From NCBI RefSeq assembly GCF_963860125.1, contig NZ_CAWLFA010000001.1, positions 434,001 to 498,000 of the forward strand: a stretch of DNA of 64,000 bases, written 5' to 3'. This document shows, piece after piece, positions 16,157 through 24,505 of the stretch (positions are counted from its first letter, which is position 1; every line of letters begins with the position of its first letter). Source of the DNA: Picosynechococcus sp. PCC 7002 (lineage in GTDB: Bacteria; Cyanobacteriota; Cyanobacteriia; Cyanobacteriales; MRBY01). Below the pieces are notes generated by a model, which was given only the letters and a program-made list of their open reading frames with translations, was not told where the DNA came from and did not search any database. The position numbers were made by a program, and so were the translations under genes.

Positions 16157-17818
16157 CTAGATAATCACTTGGGGATCCTGGTGCTTGGGCTGTTTGAGCA
16201 CGGGTTTTTGCTGGAGAAGTACCGAGAAAGTGACCGTTGATCCTAAGCCTTCGCCCATACTGTAGAAAGAGATTTTGCCGCCACAGGCTTCAACCAGTTT
16301 CTTGGAAATGGCGAGGCCCAACCCCGTACCGCCATATTTGCGGGTATGGCCACCCCGCACCTGGGAAAAATTTTGGAAGAGCTTAGATTGCATATCCAAA
16401 GCCACACCAATCCCCGTATCGATCACACTGATTTTGACCATCCCTGGAAATTGTTGATCATCGTGGATGACGGGTTTGAAAACTAGCTCAACATTGATCG
16501 TAATACCACCAGCATTGGTGAATTTGATCGCATTGCCCACGAGGTTCAGGAGCACCTGAAAAAGACGCTGGTAGTCGCCGTAGAGGATGATATCGTCGTG
16601 GCTTTCGGGCACTAAAATTTCCCAGGTGAGATTTTTGGTTTGTAACTGGGGCCGGGCAAAGTTATTGAGGTTATCGAGCAGTTCCCCTAGGCTAATGGGC
16701 TGGAGATCGAGGTCGAGTTTGCCTGATTCAATTTTGGCAATGTCGAGGATATCGTTGATCAGGTTCAGCAGGTGGAGGGCGCTTTCGTGGGCGGCGGCAA
16801 TGAAATCTAACTCTTCGGCGCGGCCGTCGGCCATTTCATCGAGGACGAGGGTCAGAAAACCGATGATGCCATTGAGGGGGGTGCGGAGTTCGTGGGTGGT
16901 ATTGGCGAGGAAGTCGTTTTTGAGGCGGGCGGCTTCGGTGGCGGCTTGGTGGAGTTGTTCGAGTTCTTGGTAGAGAGTAGCATGGGCGATCGCCGTTCCC
17001 AGTTGTTCGGCGAGCTCCTGGGCAAATTCTTGCTCAACTTCCTGCCAAATCCTGGGGCGATCGCACTGTTGCAGACAGATAAAACCATTGACACTACCTT
17101 GGTAGAGGGTAGGCAAGATAAGCACCGCTTGACTGTCGGCCAGGGCCGGGCAAAGGGTTGTTAAAGATTGGGAAACTTGAGTTTGATAAATTTCTTCGAG
17201 GACTGGGCTATCGGGCGATCGCCAACTAGCCCCAAGACAGGAGGGAACCGAGCTGCAACGATATTCTGCTTCGATCTGAAATCGGCTTTGGGTTGCATCG
17301 GCGGTCAACAATAGACAACGACTCACTTGTAAAGTTTTACCTAGGCCATTCATCGCCTCTTGACGAATCACCGTCAGGTCAAAGGTATTGCGGATCTTGC
17401 GAGCAATGCGACTGAGGGCTTTTTGATAGGACAGGGGAGAGAGGGAACTGGGGGCAACAGCCTGGGGGAAACCCACCACCAACAGTTGGCCCGCGCCGAT
17501 GGCAGTGACCAAAAGCTTGAGGGGAAAAGTCTGGTCGGCCCATTGAAAAGTACCGTCTAGGGTTTCGGGGAGGCCCCCCTGACCCACCCGTTGCAGAGCA
17601 GTTGTGTAGATGGCGTTGTCTACCGTGATCCATTGCTGAAAAATTTCTGTTGTCACCATTGCCTGGGGTTGGCAGCCAAAGGTTTCTGCCCATTGCCAAA
17701 AAAAAGCGGTACAAACCCCCATATTGTCCTGGAGCCAGATAATTTCTGCGTTGAGGGCTTGCCAATAGGCGAAGTGCTGCCGTTGATCTGCTGGTAGTTG
17801 AGGCGGAAAACAACCCAT
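16157..17818 (-). CDS. GAF-domain sensor histidine kinase
   Basis: 553 residues, no transmembrane segment. An N-terminal PAS-like region (about 30-125) is followed by a GAF-like domain (about 135-290). A short coiled linker leads to the phosphoacceptor box NTTHELRTPLNGIIGF near residue 316. The ATPase domain is complete, with N-box NLVGNAIKF, G1 DTGIGV and G2 GGTGLGLAISKKLV. It is therefore a cytoplasmic sensor kinase, possibly sensing a small ligand or redox state through GAF. No response regulator gene is adjacent, as is common in cyanobacteria. Confidence 0.92.
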   Translation of the reverse strand: MGCFPPQLPADQRQHFAYWQALNAEIIWLQDNMGVCTAFFWQWAETFGCQPQAMVTTEIFQQWITVDNAIYTTALQRVGQGGLPETLDGTFQWADQTFPLKLLVTAIGAGQLLVVGFPQAVAPSSLSPLSYQKALSRIARKIRNTFDLTVIRQEAMNGLGKTLQVSRCLLLTADATQSRFQIEAEYRCSSVPSCLGASWRSPDSPVLEEIYQTQVSQSLTTLCPALADSQAVLILPTLYQGSVNGFICLQQCDRPRIWQEVEQEFAQELAEQLGTAIAHATLYQELEQLHQAATEAARLKNDFLANTTHELRTPLNGIIGFLTLVLDEMADGRAEELDFIAAAHESALHLLNLINDILDIAKIESGKLDLDLQPISLGELLDNLNNFARPQLQTKNLTWEILVPESHDDIILYGDYQRLFQVLLNLVGNAIKFTNAGGITINVELVFKPVIHDDQQFPGMVKISVIDTGIGVALDMQSKLFQNFSQVRGGHTRKYGGTGLGLAISKKLVEACGGKISFYSMGEGLGSTVTFSVLLQQKPVLKQPKHQDPQVII

Positions 17819-18030
17819 GGAGGCATTGAGTGAATATTGTCGAGATTAAGTCCGGGTATTTGATGACTAGCCCAGGCGATCGCAATGAGATCCGCTGCGC
17901 GGTGCGCTTTTGAGAAAATCAAACCCTATTGGGGATTTTATCGGACTTTTCCTTGATGGCTGACAAAGGCCCATTATGACTAACAATTTTGGGGGTAAAG
18001 GCCAGCTTAACAACAATATACTTACCTTTC

Positions 18031-18276
18031 TTAATCGTTCCATTCCCCCTTGGGCGGAACTGGAGGATTACGCCGAAACCGTCGGGTCAGTTCATCATCG
18101 CGGACCCGTTCGCCCCGGAGCCACTGCTTAACGGCAGTTTCGATCACTTTGCTGGGGTCGTTAGTAAGATGTTTGATCTGATCGAGGACTTCTGGATCGA
18201 TGTGAATCGAAATCTGGGTTTTTTCGGGCTGTCGTTGGGGGTCGGTGGGGTGATTTTCCATAGAAATGGCGGCCAT
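18031..18276 (-). CDS. Small ribbon-helix-helix protein
   Basis: 81 residues, or 76 from the in-frame ATG at 18261. The core KTQISIHIDPEVLDQIKHL followed by SKVIETAVKQWL matches a ribbon-helix-helix DNA-binding fold, as found in antitoxins and small repressors. The C-terminus is basic and proline-rich (RRFRRNPPVPP). No toxin-like gene is adjacent. It may be a solitary regulator or an orphan antitoxin. Confidence 0.7.
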   Translation of the reverse strand: MAAISMENHPTDPQRQPEKTQISIHIDPEVLDQIKHLTNDPSKVIETAVKQWLRGERVRDDELTRRFRRNPPVPPKGEWND

Positions 18277-18632
18277 TGGATGAGCTACATTCTATCAAAG
18301 GGCGTTTGGGTCTCTGTATCAAGGGGCTTGGGTAATTTCCCTAATCGAGGTTGTTATCTTTTGCGCCATCACAAGCTCTCTAAGAGGATGCTAAAGACTT
18401 TTAATGTAGGGTCTGCGGAGGCGATCGCCTTTGGTTAAGACCATGATGAAGGATTCATTTAGACAGCCAAAATTGTGACGGTTTCTTGATGGGGCTGCCA
18501 TTTTGTTGCCCAAAAACAAGGAACCCCTCTGGTCTGGGGGACATAGAGGGGCATCTAAACTTATTGAGTTATTCAGTAATAACTGGACTGCCGGGGAGGT
18601 TCAATTTCGCCCTGGAGCAGTCGTTAGATTAT
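18277..18632. other. Intergenic region between speD and the RHH gene
   Basis: 356 bases with no open frame that I can support. It holds the speD terminator at 18511-18551 and one HIP1 site near 18421, and presumably the promoter of the leftward RHH gene close to 18280-18330. Nothing else was recognised. Confidence 0.5.
18511..18551 (-). terminator. Probable terminator downstream of speD
   Basis: CCCCTCT at 18524-18530 pairs with AGAGGGG at 18545-18551 around a 14-base loop. On the minus strand the stem is followed by TTCCTTGTTTTT. It lies about 80 bases past the speD stop. Confidence 0.55.
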
Positions 18633-19016
18633 TTAGGCGATCGCCGCAGCCATGGAGGGCACCAAAATTTCTTTGGGGAAACCGCGATCAAATTCGGTCA
18701 TTTTACATTCCGTTGCCTGTAGCGCCTGCTGGAGGAATTTCATGGCTTCAACGGGTTTGCCGCGACCACAAAAGAAAAGATCAGCCGCAAAGTACCCATA
18801 TTCGGGCCAGGTATGAATGGCAATGTGGGACTCAGCAAGGGTTGCGGTGGCTGTTACACCGTGGGGACTGAATTGATGGACACAGAGATCAATTAGAGTC
18901 GCTTCTCCGGCGGCGATCGCTTCGATCATGGCCCGACGGATACCTTCGGGATCATTGAGGAGGTTCGCAGGGGAACCCCAACCATCCACCACAAGGTGAG
19001 TACCCAATTTTTTCAT
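18633..19016 (-). CDS. speD: S-adenosylmethionine decarboxylase proenzyme
   Basis: 127 residues from the ATG at 19016 (MKKLGTHLVVDGWG), with AAGGA upstream; the frame continues 16 codons further but family proteins start here. The bacterial class-1 AdoMetDC self-cleaves at the Glu-Ser of LAESHIAIHTWPE (Ser near residue 66), leaving a pyruvoyl cofactor. The Cys in DLCVHQ and the FFCGRG motif are also conserved. It supplies decarboxylated SAM for spermidine synthesis. It is divergent from clpB; the 208 bases between them must hold both promoters. Confidence 0.95.
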   Translation of the reverse strand: MKKLGTHLVVDGWGSPANLLNDPEGIRRAMIEAIAAGEATLIDLCVHQFSPHGVTATATLAESHIAIHTWPEYGYFAADLFFCGRGKPVEAMKFLQQALQATECKMTEFDRGFPKEILVPSMAAAIA

Positions 19017-19224
19017 TCTTTTTATCCTTACACTCCGAGTAAAGGGGATAAACTTTGCGTACATATCACAAAGAAGATCTCAGTTTCAATGATTTTCTGA
19101 GGAAAATAAATCCGTATTTTTACCTAAATTTGGATCGGGGAAATTTTCGCATCGCCCCCAAGGGACAATCAGCAACTTGTTATACTGTGCTGATAAAAAC
19201 CGTTAACGCCAAAACAAACTACTG

Positions 19225-22164
19225 ATGCAGCCCACCGATTCCAGCAAATTCACCGAACAAGCTTGGGATGCGATCGTCAAGTCACAGGAGATCGCCCGTC
19301 GCTACAGACACCAAAATCTTGAGGTGGAACATCTACTCTTGTCATTGCTAGAACAGGAGCAGGAACAGGGATTGGCCCAAACGATTTTGACCCAGACAGG
19401 TGTCGATGGGATCAGGCTCCAGCAGCAATTAGAACGGTTTGCCCAGCAGCAGCCCAAATTAATGCGGGGTGATCAGCTCTATCTCGGTCAAGGTTTAGAC
19501 GTGATGTTAGACCGGGCCGAGGCCTGTCGCAATAGTTGGCAGGATGATTTTATTTCTGTTGAGCATTTGCTGGTGGGCTTTGCGGAGGATGATCGCATTG
19601 GGCGGCGATCGCTGAAAAGTTTTAACCTCGACCCCCAGGATCTCGAACTCAAAATCAAAGAACTCAAAGGTAGCCAAAAGGTCACCGCCCAGAACCAAGA
19701 AGAGAGTGGCAGTTCCTATGGTGGTAGTCCTCTAAGTAAATATGGCCGCGATCTCACCGAACAGGCCAAGGACGGCAAACTTGATCCAGTGATTGGGCGG
19801 GATGATGAGATTCGGCGCGTGATTCAGGTGCTTTCTCGGCGCTCGAAAAATAATCCGGTTTTAATTGGGGAACCAGGGGTTGGGAAAACGGCGATCGCCG
19901 AAGGTTTAGCCCAACGAATCGTCAATGGCGACGTGCCCGAATCCCTGAAAAATCGGCAGTTGATGTCCCTCGATATGGGTTCCCTCATTGCCGGCGCAAA
20001 ATACCGGGGCGAATTTGAAGCCCGTCTGCGGTCTGTGCTTAAAGAAGTGACCCAGTCCGACGGACAAATTATTCTCTTTATTGATGAAGTCCACACCGTT
20101 GTTGGCGCAGGTTCTGCTAATGGCTCGATGGATGCGGGGAATTTACTCAAACCGATGTTGGCACGGGGCGAATTGCGCTGTATTGGGGCGACCACCCTCG
20201 ACGAATTCCGCAAACATATCGAAAAAGATCCCGCCCTCGAACGGCGTTTCCAGCAAGTTTTAGTCCAACAGCCCACCGTGGAAGATACCGTTTCCATTCT
20301 GCGGGGCTTAAAAGAACGCTATGAACTGCACCACGGCGTCAATATTACCGACTCCGCCCTCGTTGCCGCTGCCACCCTCTCCAACCGTTACATCACCGAC
20401 CGTTTTCTCCCCGATAAGGCGATCGATCTAGTAGACGAAGCCGCCGCCAAACTGAAAATGGAGATTACCTCCAAACCCGTTGAACTCGAAGCCATCGATC
20501 GCCGCTTAATGCAACTCCAGATGGAGCAACTCTCCCTCAAGGGTGAAGAACAACTCGGCACCACTTCCCCCGCCTATCTCGCCTCTAAGGAACGTTTAGA
20601 CCGCATCGACGAAGAAATCAAAAGCCTAGAAGTTCAACAAAAGGATCTTTCTTCCCAATGGCTTGCCGAGAAAAATCTCATTGACGAAATTAATTCCCTC
20701 AAGGAAGAGGAAGAACAACTGCGCCTCCAGGTGGAGCAAGCCGAACGGGCCTATGACCTCAACAAAGCGGCTCAGTTGAAATATGGTCGTTTAGAAGGGT
20801 TACAGGCAGAACTGAGCGAAAAAGAAGCGAAACTGCTGGAAATCCAAGCGGCTGGGGATGCCATGTTACGGGAGCAGGTCACGGAAGCCGATATCGCCGA
20901 AATTGTTGCCCGTTGGACGGGGATTCCCGTGAATCGTCTGATGGAATCGGAACGGCAAAAACTCCTGCAACTCGAAGGTCATTTACATGAACGGGTGATC
21001 GGTCAACAGGAAGCTGTGGAAGCTGTCTCAGCGGCAATTCGTCGCGCCCGGGCTGGGATGAAGGATCCCAGTCGCCCGATTGGTTCGTTTATGTTTATGG
21101 GACCGACCGGAGTCGGGAAAACAGAATTAGCGCGGGCCTTAGCTGCCTTCCTTTTTGATAGTGAAGAGGCGATGGTGCGCATTGACATGTCCGAATACAT
21201 GGAAAAACATGCTGTATCCCGTTTGATTGGTGCCCCTCCCGGTTATGTGGGCTATGAGGAGGGGGGGCAGCTGTCGGAGGCGGTGCGGCGTCGTCCCTAT
21301 TCGGTGGTGCTGCTGGATGAGGTCGAGAAAGCCCATAAGGATGTATTCAATATTCTCTTGCAGGTGTTGGATGACGGCCGGATTACGGATTCCCAAGGAC
21401 GGGTGGTGGACTTCCGCAATACAATCATTGTGATGACGAGCAATATCGGCAGTGAATTTATCCTCAGTTTGTCGGGGGATGATGCCAACTATGACAAGAT
21501 GCGGGACAAGGTGACAGGGGCGTTACGGAAAAATTTCCGCCCGGAATTTTTGAACCGCATTGACGAACTGATTATTTTCCATACTTTGAAGCGGGATGAG
21601 TTGCGCGAAATTGTCAAACTGCAAATCCATCGCATCGAAAAACTATTGGCCGACCAAAAAATTACGTTATCGCTTACGGATGCGGCCCTCGATCATGTGG
21701 TGGAAGCGGGTTATGACCCGACCTTTGGGGCAAGACCTTTAAAACGGGCAATCCAGCGGGAACTAGAAAATCCTATCGCTAACCGCATCTTAGAAACAGA
21801 CTTCATGGAAGGCGATCGCATTTTGGTCGATTGCGTCGAGGGTGCCTTGGTTTTTGATCGGCAGCGACCCGAACGAGAAGTGCCAGAGGTGATTTCGGAA
21901 GAGGCGATCGCCCCAGCACCGGAAGAGCAACCCACAGAACCAGAAGAGGCATCCATAACAGAAACAGAAATCCTTCCTGTCGTCGCACCGGATGAAATTG
22001 TGGTTGCAGAGGCTGAACTCGATGAACCCGATGATCAATGGTTTGGTGCCGATGAGCCAGAGCAAACAGCCAATGGCGTAGAATACCCGACCAGAGAAAC
22101 AAATCCTCCAGCCTATGTTGGTGCTGATTCTGACTCAGAAGAAAATTGGTTAGATTCTATCTAG
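19225..22164 (+). CDS. clpB: ClpB-type AAA+ disaggregase with acidic C-terminal extension
   Basis: 979 residues, about 100 more than usual ClpB. It begins MQPTDSSKFTEQAWDAI (Clp N domain, two repeats, about 1-145). The first AAA+ domain has Walker A GEPGVGKTAI near 214 and Walker B ILFIDEVHT. The coiled-coil M domain is about 405-525. The second AAA+ domain has GPTGVGKTEL near 625 and ends near 880. ClpB extracts polypeptides from aggregates with DnaK. Residues about 885-979 are acidic and low-complexity, ending EENWLDSI. Cyanobacteria usually carry two ClpB paralogues; I cannot say which this is. Confidence 0.95.
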   Translation: MQPTDSSKFTEQAWDAIVKSQEIARRYRHQNLEVEHLLLSLLEQEQEQGLAQTILTQTGVDGIRLQQQLERFAQQQPKLMRGDQLYLGQGLDVMLDRAEACRNSWQDDFISVEHLLVGFAEDDRIGRRSLKSFNLDPQDLELKIKELKGSQKVTAQNQEESGSSYGGSPLSKYGRDLTEQAKDGKLDPVIGRDDEIRRVIQVLSRRSKNNPVLIGEPGVGKTAIAEGLAQRIVNGDVPESLKNRQLMSLDMGSLIAGAKYRGEFEARLRSVLKEVTQSDGQIILFIDEVHTVVGAGSANGSMDAGNLLKPMLARGELRCIGATTLDEFRKHIEKDPALERRFQQVLVQQPTVEDTVSILRGLKERYELHHGVNITDSALVAAATLSNRYITDRFLPDKAIDLVDEAAAKLKMEITSKPVELEAIDRRLMQLQMEQLSLKGEEQLGTTSPAYLASKERLDRIDEEIKSLEVQQKDLSSQWLAEKNLIDEINSLKEEEEQLRLQVEQAERAYDLNKAAQLKYGRLEGLQAELSEKEAKLLEIQAAGDAMLREQVTEADIAEIVARWTGIPVNRLMESERQKLLQLEGHLHERVIGQQEAVEAVSAAIRRARAGMKDPSRPIGSFMFMGPTGVGKTELARALAAFLFDSEEAMVRIDMSEYMEKHAVSRLIGAPPGYVGYEEGGQLSEAVRRRPYSVVLLDEVEKAHKDVFNILLQVLDDGRITDSQGRVVDFRNTIIVMTSNIGSEFILSLSGDDANYDKMRDKVTGALRKNFRPEFLNRIDELIIFHTLKRDELREIVKLQIHRIEKLLADQKITLSLTDAALDHVVEAGYDPTFGARPLKRAIQRELENPIANRILETDFMEGDRILVDCVEGALVFDRQRPEREVPEVISEEAIAPAPEEQPTEPEEASITETEILPVVAPDEIVVAEAELDEPDDQWFGADEPEQTANGVEYPTRETNPPAYVGADSDSEENWLDSI

Positions 22165-22176
22165 GTGTTGAGGCAA

Positions 22177-22253
22177 AAGGATAATGTTAAGCTTGAATTA
22201 TTCTTGAGTGTTATGTACAAAGAAATACTTTGTAACTTGCTAAAGTTATCCTT
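22177..22253. repeat. Nested inverted repeats ahead of the parA-like cassette
   Basis: Outer arms AAGGATAA (22177-22184) and TTATCCTT (22246-22253) enclose inner arms TACAAAG (22216-22222) and CTTTGTA (22228-22234), which are separated by AAATA. All arms match perfectly. They lie between the clpB stop and the start of the parA-like gene, 47 bases or more before the ribosome site. They could be an operator or centromere-like site for the encoded ParA/ParB proteins, or a clpB terminator, although no T-run follows. Confidence 0.5.
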
Positions 22254-22300
22254 CTAAAATTTATAAAACTTCAAAAAAACTGGTATCCATATAGGAGATA

Positions 22301-22342
22301 ATGGGCGAAGAAACACAATGTTTTGAGTGCCGTGATTCCTGA
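22301..22342 (+). CDS. Thirteen-codon leader frame overlapping the parA-like start
   Basis: An AGGAG ribosome site at 22293-22297 precedes an ATG at 22301 that opens MGEETQCFECRDS and stops at 22340-22342. The frame overlaps the start of the large gene (22323), whose own TTG and GTG candidates lack a clear ribosome site. Either this is a coupled leader peptide, or one base too many in the run TTTT at 22321-22324 separates the true ATG from the main frame. With three Ts the protein would begin MGEETQCLSAVIPD. Confidence 0.4.
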   Translation: MGEETQCFECRDS

Positions 22343-23681
22343 TCCTAGTTCATTTCGTAACGAAACAGAAGTCGAAAGTAAATTAATTGTCCATTACTTA
22401 TTGCCAAAATTAGGTTATCCGCCTAACACTTGGTACCAAGAAGTTGCCTTTGGCAATATTCGTCTTGATTTTATGGCGTTTACCGCGACGGTAATGCCTT
22501 TCACTTGGGATAGTAGCTCTCCTCTAAATCTTATTATTGAAGCCAAAAGTCCGAGAGAAAATTTAGATCGTCATGTGCCTCGTCTAAGAACCTATTTGAC
22601 CAGTTTAAAGTCTCCCTATGGAATATTAACGAATGGCAAAGATTTTCGTATTTACGAACGAGATGGCTCAAAAATAGATCTGTGTTTTCAATGCTCAGGA
22701 TCAGAAATTGATGCTAACCTAGAAAAAATCAAATTTTTAGTTGGTCGTAAAAGTTTAAAACCCGTTCCCAGTAGTCGAAAAAAGTCTGAAATTCAATCAG
22801 AAAAAAATTTAACCGCGCGAAAAAATCGTATGAAAATCATCGCTGTTTATCACAATAAAGGCGGAGTTGGCAAAACAACAACAGTAGTCAATCTCGCCGC
22901 CGCATTGCAGAAGCAAGGCAAACGGATTTTAATTGTTGATTTGGATAGCCAAGCAAATACGACTTATGCAACTGGTTTGGCAAAATTTCTTGATGAGAAA
23001 GACGATGACCTTAAAAATAACAATATTTTGCAACTCATTCAATCTAGAGAAAAATATCCAGTCAAAGCAGTTGCAAGACCCTCAACTTACGTATCCCAAG
23101 GTATTGATGTAATCCCATCTCATATTGAGATGATGAAATATGAATCGGAATTAACCCGGATTGAACCAGCCAAAACTCGACTATTATCTAAGCTAAAAGA
23201 TGTCAAGAATGATTATGATATTGTTCTAATTGATACTCCTCCCTCACTTAATTTGTATGCTCGTATTGCTTTACTAAGTGCAGGTTATCTAATCATTCCT
23301 TCAGACCTTAAACCATTTGCTAATGAGGGTTTAAATAATGTCAAAGATTTTATCGCGGATATAAACGAAGCCAAAGATATGTTTGGCATGTCTCCTTTGA
23401 AAATCTTAGGTGTTTTACCGTCGAAGATTTCAACGAATGCTCGCTTTGTCCAATACACATATCCCAAACGTCGCAGAATGGTCGAACAACGTTATGGTTT
23501 TCCCCTAATGTCTGCGGCAATTTATGAACGAGAAGATCTTGCCAAAGCGTTGGAAAATACCTTGGAGTATGGAGAAGAAGATATTCCGGATCCACTCTCT
23601 ATTTTTGACTATAAATCAGATTCTGTATCAGCCCATGAATTTGCAATGCTAGCTAGTGAAGTATTAGAGAAAATCAATTAA
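22323..23681 (+). CDS. HsdR_N-like nuclease domain fused to ParA-family ATPase
   Basis: 452 residues from a TTG. Residues about 12-140 resemble the N-terminal domain of type I restriction R subunits: NETEVESKL, then D49 in NIRLDF and E73/K75 in LIIEAKSP, a complete PD-(D/E)xK set, and YGILTNGKDFRIYE. After a charged linker (145-169), residues 170-452 are a ParA/Soj ATPase with deviant Walker A KGGVGKTTT (179-187), LIVDLDSQAN and VLIDTPPSL. Met170 could serve as an internal start for ATPase alone. ParA proteins move DNA or protein cargo along the nucleoid. The partner gene follows after 3 bases. AT-rich, few HIP1 sites, probably acquired. The combined function is unknown. Confidence 0.85.
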   Translation: MSAVIPDPSSFRNETEVESKLIVHYLLPKLGYPPNTWYQEVAFGNIRLDFMAFTATVMPFTWDSSSPLNLIIEAKSPRENLDRHVPRLRTYLTSLKSPYGILTNGKDFRIYERDGSKIDLCFQCSGSEIDANLEKIKFLVGRKSLKPVPSSRKKSEIQSEKNLTARKNRMKIIAVYHNKGGVGKTTTVVNLAAALQKQGKRILIVDLDSQANTTYATGLAKFLDEKDDDLKNNNILQLIQSREKYPVKAVARPSTYVSQGIDVIPSHIEMMKYESELTRIEPAKTRLLSKLKDVKNDYDIVLIDTPPSLNLYARIALLSAGYLIIPSDLKPFANEGLNNVKDFIADINEAKDMFGMSPLKILGVLPSKISTNARFVQYTYPKRRRMVEQRYGFPLMSAAIYEREDLAKALENTLEYGEEDIPDPLSIFDYKSDSVSAHEFAMLASEVLEKIN

Positions 23682-23684
23682 ATT

Positions 23685-24446
23685 ATGCTAGAAAACCTTT
23701 TAAAAATTCAACTAATTGATATTCTATCTGTTGATAGCCCAGAACCCCGATCTGGTTTTTCTAAGGATAAAATTGAAGCTTTGGCCAATAGTTTTTTGAC
23801 AGTCGGTGGGAACTCTCAACCTATTCTTGTTCAACGCTTAGATTTTGATTCATTTACCGTTGTTTCTGGACATTTAGAATATTATGCAGCAGTCCGAGCC
23901 AGAGAAATCAATGATGATTTTGAGATGATTAACGCGATCATTATTACTTCTGAAAATGAAGTGCAGATCAAGCATCAATATGATTATTTAAATACTGTGC
24001 AAGAAAGTTCTGCGACTAACTCTCTGGAACATAGTTTAAACAAAAATGAAATTGCTAATTTAGAAAAAAATCTTTTAGCTCACCTTCAAGATCAACTTAA
24101 ATTTGAAGTTTCTCGCTTAGAAAATAATTTATCGAGAAATCTTGAGCAAAAATTTGATGGTGTTAAAATTCTTGTGCCTCGTGATGAGGATCACCTAGAA
24201 ACCTTTAATGCTTCTGATTTCAAAATTTTAGTCGATAAACTAGGTTCTGCTGGCTTTACTGGTAAGAAAGGTCAGAAAATGGCAACAGCAATTATTCAAG
24301 AGAGAGAAAAAAGTCGCTTTAGTTCTTTGGGAGAAATTATTAACAGAGTGCGGTTACAGAACAAAAATAGAGCTATTACTGAAACTTCAATGGTAAAAAT
24401 TCTAGATGCTTGGAATCGATTTATTGATGTAGAAGAAACTAAATAA
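23685..24446 (+). CDS. ParB-like partner protein with coiled coil and HhH-like tail
   Basis: 253 residues, starting 3 bases after the ParA-like gene. Residues about 1-85 look like a ParB/sulfiredoxin-fold N domain: LIDILSVDSPEPRSGFSKDKIEALANSF, QPILVQ and VVSGHLEYYAAVRA (the equivalent of the GxRRxxA region of ParB). Residues about 95-160 are charged and helical, probably coiled coil. Residues about 185-250 (SAGFTGKKGQKMATAIIQERE, FSSLGEIINRV, MVKILDAW) resemble helix-hairpin-helix elements. It lacks a clear ParB helix-turn-helix. It most likely works with the preceding ATPase. The product class is inferred from weak similarity. Confidence 0.65.
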   Translation: MLENLLKIQLIDILSVDSPEPRSGFSKDKIEALANSFLTVGGNSQPILVQRLDFDSFTVVSGHLEYYAAVRAREINDDFEMINAIIITSENEVQIKHQYDYLNTVQESSATNSLEHSLNKNEIANLEKNLLAHLQDQLKFEVSRLENNLSRNLEQKFDGVKILVPRDEDHLETFNASDFKILVDKLGSAGFTGKKGQKMATAIIQEREKSRFSSLGEIINRVRLQNKNRAITETSMVKILDAWNRFIDVEETK

Positions 24447-24448
24447 AA

Positions 24449-24483
24449 GAAAAAGCCTTTGGAATATTCCAAAAGCCTTTTTC
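24449..24483. terminator. Palindromic terminator between convergent genes
   Basis: A perfect 16-base palindrome TTTGGAATATTCCAAA (24458-24473) is flanked by AAAAAGCC on the left and AGCCTTTTT on the right. It lies 2 bases after the ParB-like stop and 22 bases before the prlC stop. An A-run on one side and a T-run on the other allow it to act in both directions. Confidence 0.65.
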
Positions 24484-24505
24484 AAAATTATTAGATTATA
24501 TGAGA

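Noticed and set aside
18031..18276. Toxin-antitoxin pair
   Set aside because: The ribbon-helix-helix protein is antitoxin-like, but no toxin-sized frame with a recognisable motif is adjacent on either side.
22323..24446. Reading the cassette as an intact plasmid partition locus or type I restriction system
   Set aside because: There is no replication gene, no helicase part of HsdR, and no HsdM or HsdS gene nearby, so neither standard label fits.
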